Below are positions 60,240 to 64,000 of a stretch of 64,000 nucleotides of DNA, piece after piece. Made by a program: the position numbers and the translations under genes. The number at the start of each line of letters is the position of its first letter. The stretch's first letter is position 1. The DNA lies in contig VJWM01000019.1 in assembly GCA_010909165.1 (NCBI GenBank), positions 248,001 to 312,000 of the forward strand, read 5' to 3'. This DNA comes from Anthoceros angustus (Eukaryota > Streptophyta > Anthocerotopsida > Anthocerotales > Anthocerotaceae). The notes below the pieces were generated by a model. The model searched no databases and was not told the origin of the DNA. It was given only the letters and a program-made list of their open reading frames with translations.

Positions 60240-62710
60240 GTGATTTTGTGCTCACTGTACGCAATTGGGGCATTGTTTTGCTTCTCCACCTCCGCTTTGG
60301 TGATTCTTAGTATCATGCTAGGGACTGTGGCCTTCATTCTCCTTATAATGTAGCATGGATTGCCCGCCAACTAAGATGTCAACTGTGGGTTTCGAGGAAC
60401 TGAAACAAAATTGCTATGGTTGAGCTCAAACAAAATTGTCACGTTTTGGCCAATACATCTGTATCCCGTTGCAACCCTACTACTAATTGGACAAAGTTCT
60501 TAGAGGTACTACAGGCAATTTCCATGTTTGAACTGCCGGAACTTCAATTTCTAATCTTGGGGCACTTCTCGCTTTTTCTCAACTAGCTCCCGTTTCCCAA
60601 AAGAGCCTTTTTCGTTTCAAAGAATTGTCTGTATGTGTCGGATCATGTTCCAGGATTGGTGTTCGATGCAACTGGTGAAGGTCAAGATCAGCTCCCAAAC
60701 CTTCGACCTAGGTGTCTTGCTAAGTGTCCCATCATAGCAGTAACATGGTTTTCTAACTGAGGCCACTTATGGACCATTCATGTAATCTTTGCCCAGCTAG
60801 CGTCCATGGACCGCACACCCTTTTTTGGGCACCGTACTTGGGGCACGTCTTCGAAAACATTTACTGTAGGCTCCTCATAACATGGTGCTTGCATGATGTG
60901 ACTTGCCAAATTGACACTATCAGTTCCATGTTCCTTCGACATAATCATTAATTTGTGCCAAAGTATTTGTGTGGCCGTAATCCGGTTTAATATCAGCAAG
61001 ACCTTGAGTTGATGTTTGCACACAAATCGATTCAACCCTTGTTTGCAGTTGCAAGCAGCCCACTGACGTGAAACTGATGCTAGGAACTAACTCTTAGAAG
61101 CTAGGGCTTAGCAAGTAGGTTTTGTTAGCTTAGTTTAATCAGTTGGTACTGATAATTACTAAAATGCCCTTAAGCAGAAAGTCGGAAATAACCGCAAAAT
61201 GGCCAAGCTTGGGCGGTCTCCCTCTCACACGCGTGGAGAAAGCGGATGATCACTCCAATCCGGCGGGATGCGGCACCAAGAGTGTGGTGCCCTCGATCTC
61301 GCGCAAGGTGGTTGCAAGGCGGTTGCGAGCACAAGACCAAGGCGGCGGAAGGCGTTGTCGAAGTCCCTAGGAGGAACGCTATGAACACACGCAATTTTGT
61401 TGTTGTCGAATTTCTAGGTCAGAATGCAAAGACCTGTTGTGTGTATGCGCTGCTCAAAGATTGTGGCAATGTGTGTAATGTGCGTGTTCGGGACTTATCA
61501 GCTCTAGGCAGCCCGTGTAGGGCAGCCTTTAATTTTCTGGCAGGAAGTGAGCATCGGCACATGTGGTGCATCTCTGACAAGCGCGAGAAGCATTCAACTT
61601 GATTCTGCCTTGGCCTGGAGCAGGAGGAGTCTGCACTTACGGCTCAGCTTGACCCGCCTATGGGCTTGACGTGGTGTGCATTTTGCTAGGGTTTCGTGCA
61701 TGGTCGATTGCCGCAGGACTTGTTGGGTTTTACTCAAGGGTGCTGGGCGGTGCGGATTTTCCAGGCCAGCTGTGTGCCCGCGTCGCACAACTCAAGGCCC
61801 TCTCATAATTTTTGAGTCCTCCCATGTCTCAACCGCAGCAAGTTTCCACGGCCGTCCAGAGCTCATAGCGATCGCCACACGAGTCGGCTGCTTTCAATTT
61901 GCATACCATCTTGTTTGCCTCGTTGAGACGAATCCGTTGGTATCATTTTTGTCTACTTTCGAGTGAGAAACAGGGACTGAATGCCTGGAGAAGTTGATCA
62001 CTAAGGGTTTTAGTTGGGGAATTTGGCTATGCAGCCAACACTTCTCTTGCTGCGGGTAGGTGCTGGGTCTTGTACAGACGAGCACGAGGAGTGAGTCGCT
62101 GAACAGGCTGAGGATTCTCGCGTGTGAGTGAGGCATCGGTGAAAAAGCTTGAGGTCAGAGGGAGGATCCGAGTTGCGGCATTGGCGTGTTCGTGTTTGTG
62201 TTTCACACGATTCGCAGCTAAGGTTTTCCTCTGCGGTGACAATTGATGCTGGCTTCCTTGACTCACAGCGTCTTGATTACATGGGGCATGCCACCGGTGA
62301 AGAGGGAGATAGCCCAGTGCTGCGAGCGAGGGCGTGCGGCCGTGGTTTCGTGAGAAGGAGAAGGGCACCACGTCGGCATTTGTCCTTAGAGGACCTACCA
62401 GCGTAAGGAGCCCGGACAAGGATCCTTTGCACCAGTTAGGGTTAGGTCCCCACTTACACCTTGTGCGGTGACTCGATAAGGAGGAGCAGGGGCCAGTCTT
62501 GGGAGTGCACCGGAGGGCTGGGATTAGGCCTTTCCTCGTGGCTCGTCGGGTCCGCATTTATCATGTAAGACCCAGGCAAGAGGACCGTCTCGTGATTCGA
62601 CACGATGGAAGGAGGGCCAAATGGCGGTGAGAAATTCTCGGCGGGCCAGAACACAATCGTTGAGGGATTTTAGGCTGCGAGTCAATGAGGCAATTAGTAG
62701 GGTCAAGTTC
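60240..62710. other. No gene recognised; possible leader of the retroelement at the right edge
   Basis: 60,240-61,150 has only short frames. 61,150-62,710 is GC-richer with overlapping frames on both strands (for example 62,027-62,557 minus) and no domain I know. Because a gag region follows on the plus strand, part of this may be LTR and leader, but I find no clear primer-binding site. Confidence 0.35.
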
Positions 62711-62868
62711 AAACATGGGCCGCGATAACCACCTCTACATGTTCGAACATATCAAGATACATGGTCGATGAGGCCTGGATTTGTATGAAGCCCACCAAGC
62801 GGAGCCGACCTCAACTACGGCCGCCTCCAATCCATTATTCCAAGGGCACTGCAGATGGCCTACAATGC

Positions 62869-63649
62869 CAAGTCGGGTCAAGTGATGACCCACCAGCAGC
62901 CATATCTGCAGTCGCCACCCACCGTGATGCCTCCTCTCACGGCCACAGAGAGGACAATACCACGCAGGGATTGATGAATTCATACACACCCCAAATATGC
63001 CAACCCTGTGGAAGAGTTCATGAAGATCCTCGAGAAGGCTTTTCCACTCAAGACTCCCGAGAAGATTGCGGAGCTGGCAAGCTTTGCACGCCGGAAAGGG
63101 GAGACAGTCCAGATGTGTTTCGGTAGGCTGCAAAAGCTGCGAGATGGGACTGGCATGCTCACAGACCAAGAAGCAGCGGAGAAATTCCTCACAGCCCTTG
63201 AGGGTGATCAGCTGTTTCATTTCCAGCTGTTGTCCTCACTTGTGGATAAGTATGGCGATGCCTATACTTTGCAGCAGGTACATGAGGAAGCGGAGAAGAA
63301 AGAGATTGCTTACTCCGTCTTCTCCTCCAAGCATTCCAAGGCCTTCCACCATTATCAAGGCATGTTTTCAAGCAAGGGTGCTGCTGCCTCGGGGGGAACT
63401 TCTTCAAGGACTACACCAGCTAAGCCAGCCAAGGCGGGAGCAACAGCAGAAGTGACTGCAGCCGCTGCTACAGCTGTCACCATGTGCAACCATTGTGGCA
63501 GTCCTGAGCACATCTCACCGAATTGCAAGTGCCCACCGGAAGGCCTCTTTTGCACTCATTGTCAAAAGAATGGTCATGTGAGCACCGTGTGCTTTCAACT
63601 TCACCCCGAGAGGAGATACCAGTCGGCATCGGTGGAGATGCTACACTAG
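62869..63649 (+). pseudogene. Retrotransposon gag with two CCHC knuckles, interrupted by a double stop
   Basis: The frame opens with MAYNAKSGQVMTHQQPYLQS and is interrupted by two consecutive TGA codons at 62,972-62,977. It then runs unbroken from YANPVEEFMKILEKAFPLKT to 63,649; the first ATG after the stops is at 63,020. The capsid-like part (FARRKGETVQMCFGRLQKLR, TALEGDQLFHFQLLSSL) is helical and resembles gag of LTR retroelements. A basic Ala/Lys/Thr linker leads to two C-x2-C-x4-H-x4-C nucleic-acid-binding knuckles, CNHCGSPEHISPNC and CTHCQKNGHVSTVC. No protease or polymerase lies before the window ends, so class (copia or gypsy) cannot be settled. Confidence 0.7.
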
Positions 63650-63682
63650 CATCAAGACAAGCAGGAGCAACTCCGCTGGGAC

Positions 63683-63980
63683 TCTAAGAGCAAGCAATGA
63701 GGAGAAAGCGAAAGCCAAGGTTGCAGAACGCGACAAGATGACGTCCGGAGGCCACGGTGGCGCCTTGGCGGCAACAGTGGCACGCTTACAACCAGCCTCG
63801 AAAGCTGGTGGAGCTAAGCTGCGGTGGGGACTCTAAGAGCAAGCAATGAGGAGAAAGCGAAAGCCAAGGTTGCAAAGAACGCGACAAGATGACGTCCGGA
63901 GGCCACGGTGGCGCCTTGGCAGTGGGCACGCTTACAACCAGCCTCGAAAGCTGGTGGAGCTAAGCTGCAGGGGCGGTTCT
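63683..63980. repeat. Tandem duplication, ~150-bp unit
   Basis: GACTCTAAGAGCAAGCAATG starts copies near 63,680 and 63,830. They differ by a few short indels. Downstream of the gag frame. Confidence 0.85.
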
Positions 63981-64000
63981 GATGAAGCGGAGAAGATTAT

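Overview
The window is nuclear DNA of a land plant. The evidence is a plant-type PIR/SRA1 (CYFIP) gene with 28 spliceosomal introns, a plant BTB/POZ gene, CACTA (En/Spm) tnp2-type transposase remnants, and a Ty1/copia element with an initiator-Met-tRNA primer site. The short introns (74-214 bp, mostly near 100 bp) inside repeat-dense DNA would suit a seed-free plant, but the sequence does not settle the lineage. There is no sign of bacterial or organellar DNA.

Layout. 1-3,352 is TE-derived flank with minus-strand open frames that I do not recognise. 3,356-23,799 is a very large CACTA-type element: 29-bp perfect terminal inverted repeats starting CCCTACTAGAAATGG, a 3-bp ATA target duplication, a broken minus-strand tnp2 transposase (about 7.85-10.5 kb), a ~500-bp triplicated unit (14.1-15.6 kb), an array of short palindromes (15.7-16.9 kb) and a tandem array of ~1.1-1.5 kb units at its right end. 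That array runs past the right terminus, so terminus and flank are duplicated at 24,875. 25.3-29.7 kb holds a second broken tnp2 gene. 31.75-38.33 kb is a truncated minus-strand copia element (LTR, primer site, gag, protease, part of integrase). It is interrupted at 33,247-35,948 by a DNA transposon with 32-bp perfect inverted repeats and a 4-bp duplication. 38.4-42.1 kb holds a TE-like open frame, another ~500-bp triplication and unassigned DNA. A cytochrome P450 relic follows at about 42.2-42.8 kb.

The genic island is 43.4-54.3 kb. PIR/SRA1 (minus, 29 exons, 1,329 codons plus stop, all junctions in phase) is the Rac/ROP-binding subunit of the SCAR/WAVE complex that activates Arp2/3 actin nucleation. 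It contains one GC-AG intron and one AT-AC intron with a U12-type branch site. Head-to-head with it is a two-exon BTB/POZ gene of the At3g50780/At1g63850 type (496 aa).

Beyond the genes are a 21-bp minisatellite, a 2.07-kb tandem duplication carrying an RPA1 C-terminal-like zinc-ribbon/OB fragment, and the gag region of another retroelement (two CCHC knuckles) at the right edge.

A feature of the whole window is that almost every repeat-derived block is present in two to four adjacent copies that differ mainly by short insertions and deletions, while the two real genes are single copy. This could be biology or an assembly/consensus artefact, and it limits how far the broken frames of the TE genes can be trusted.
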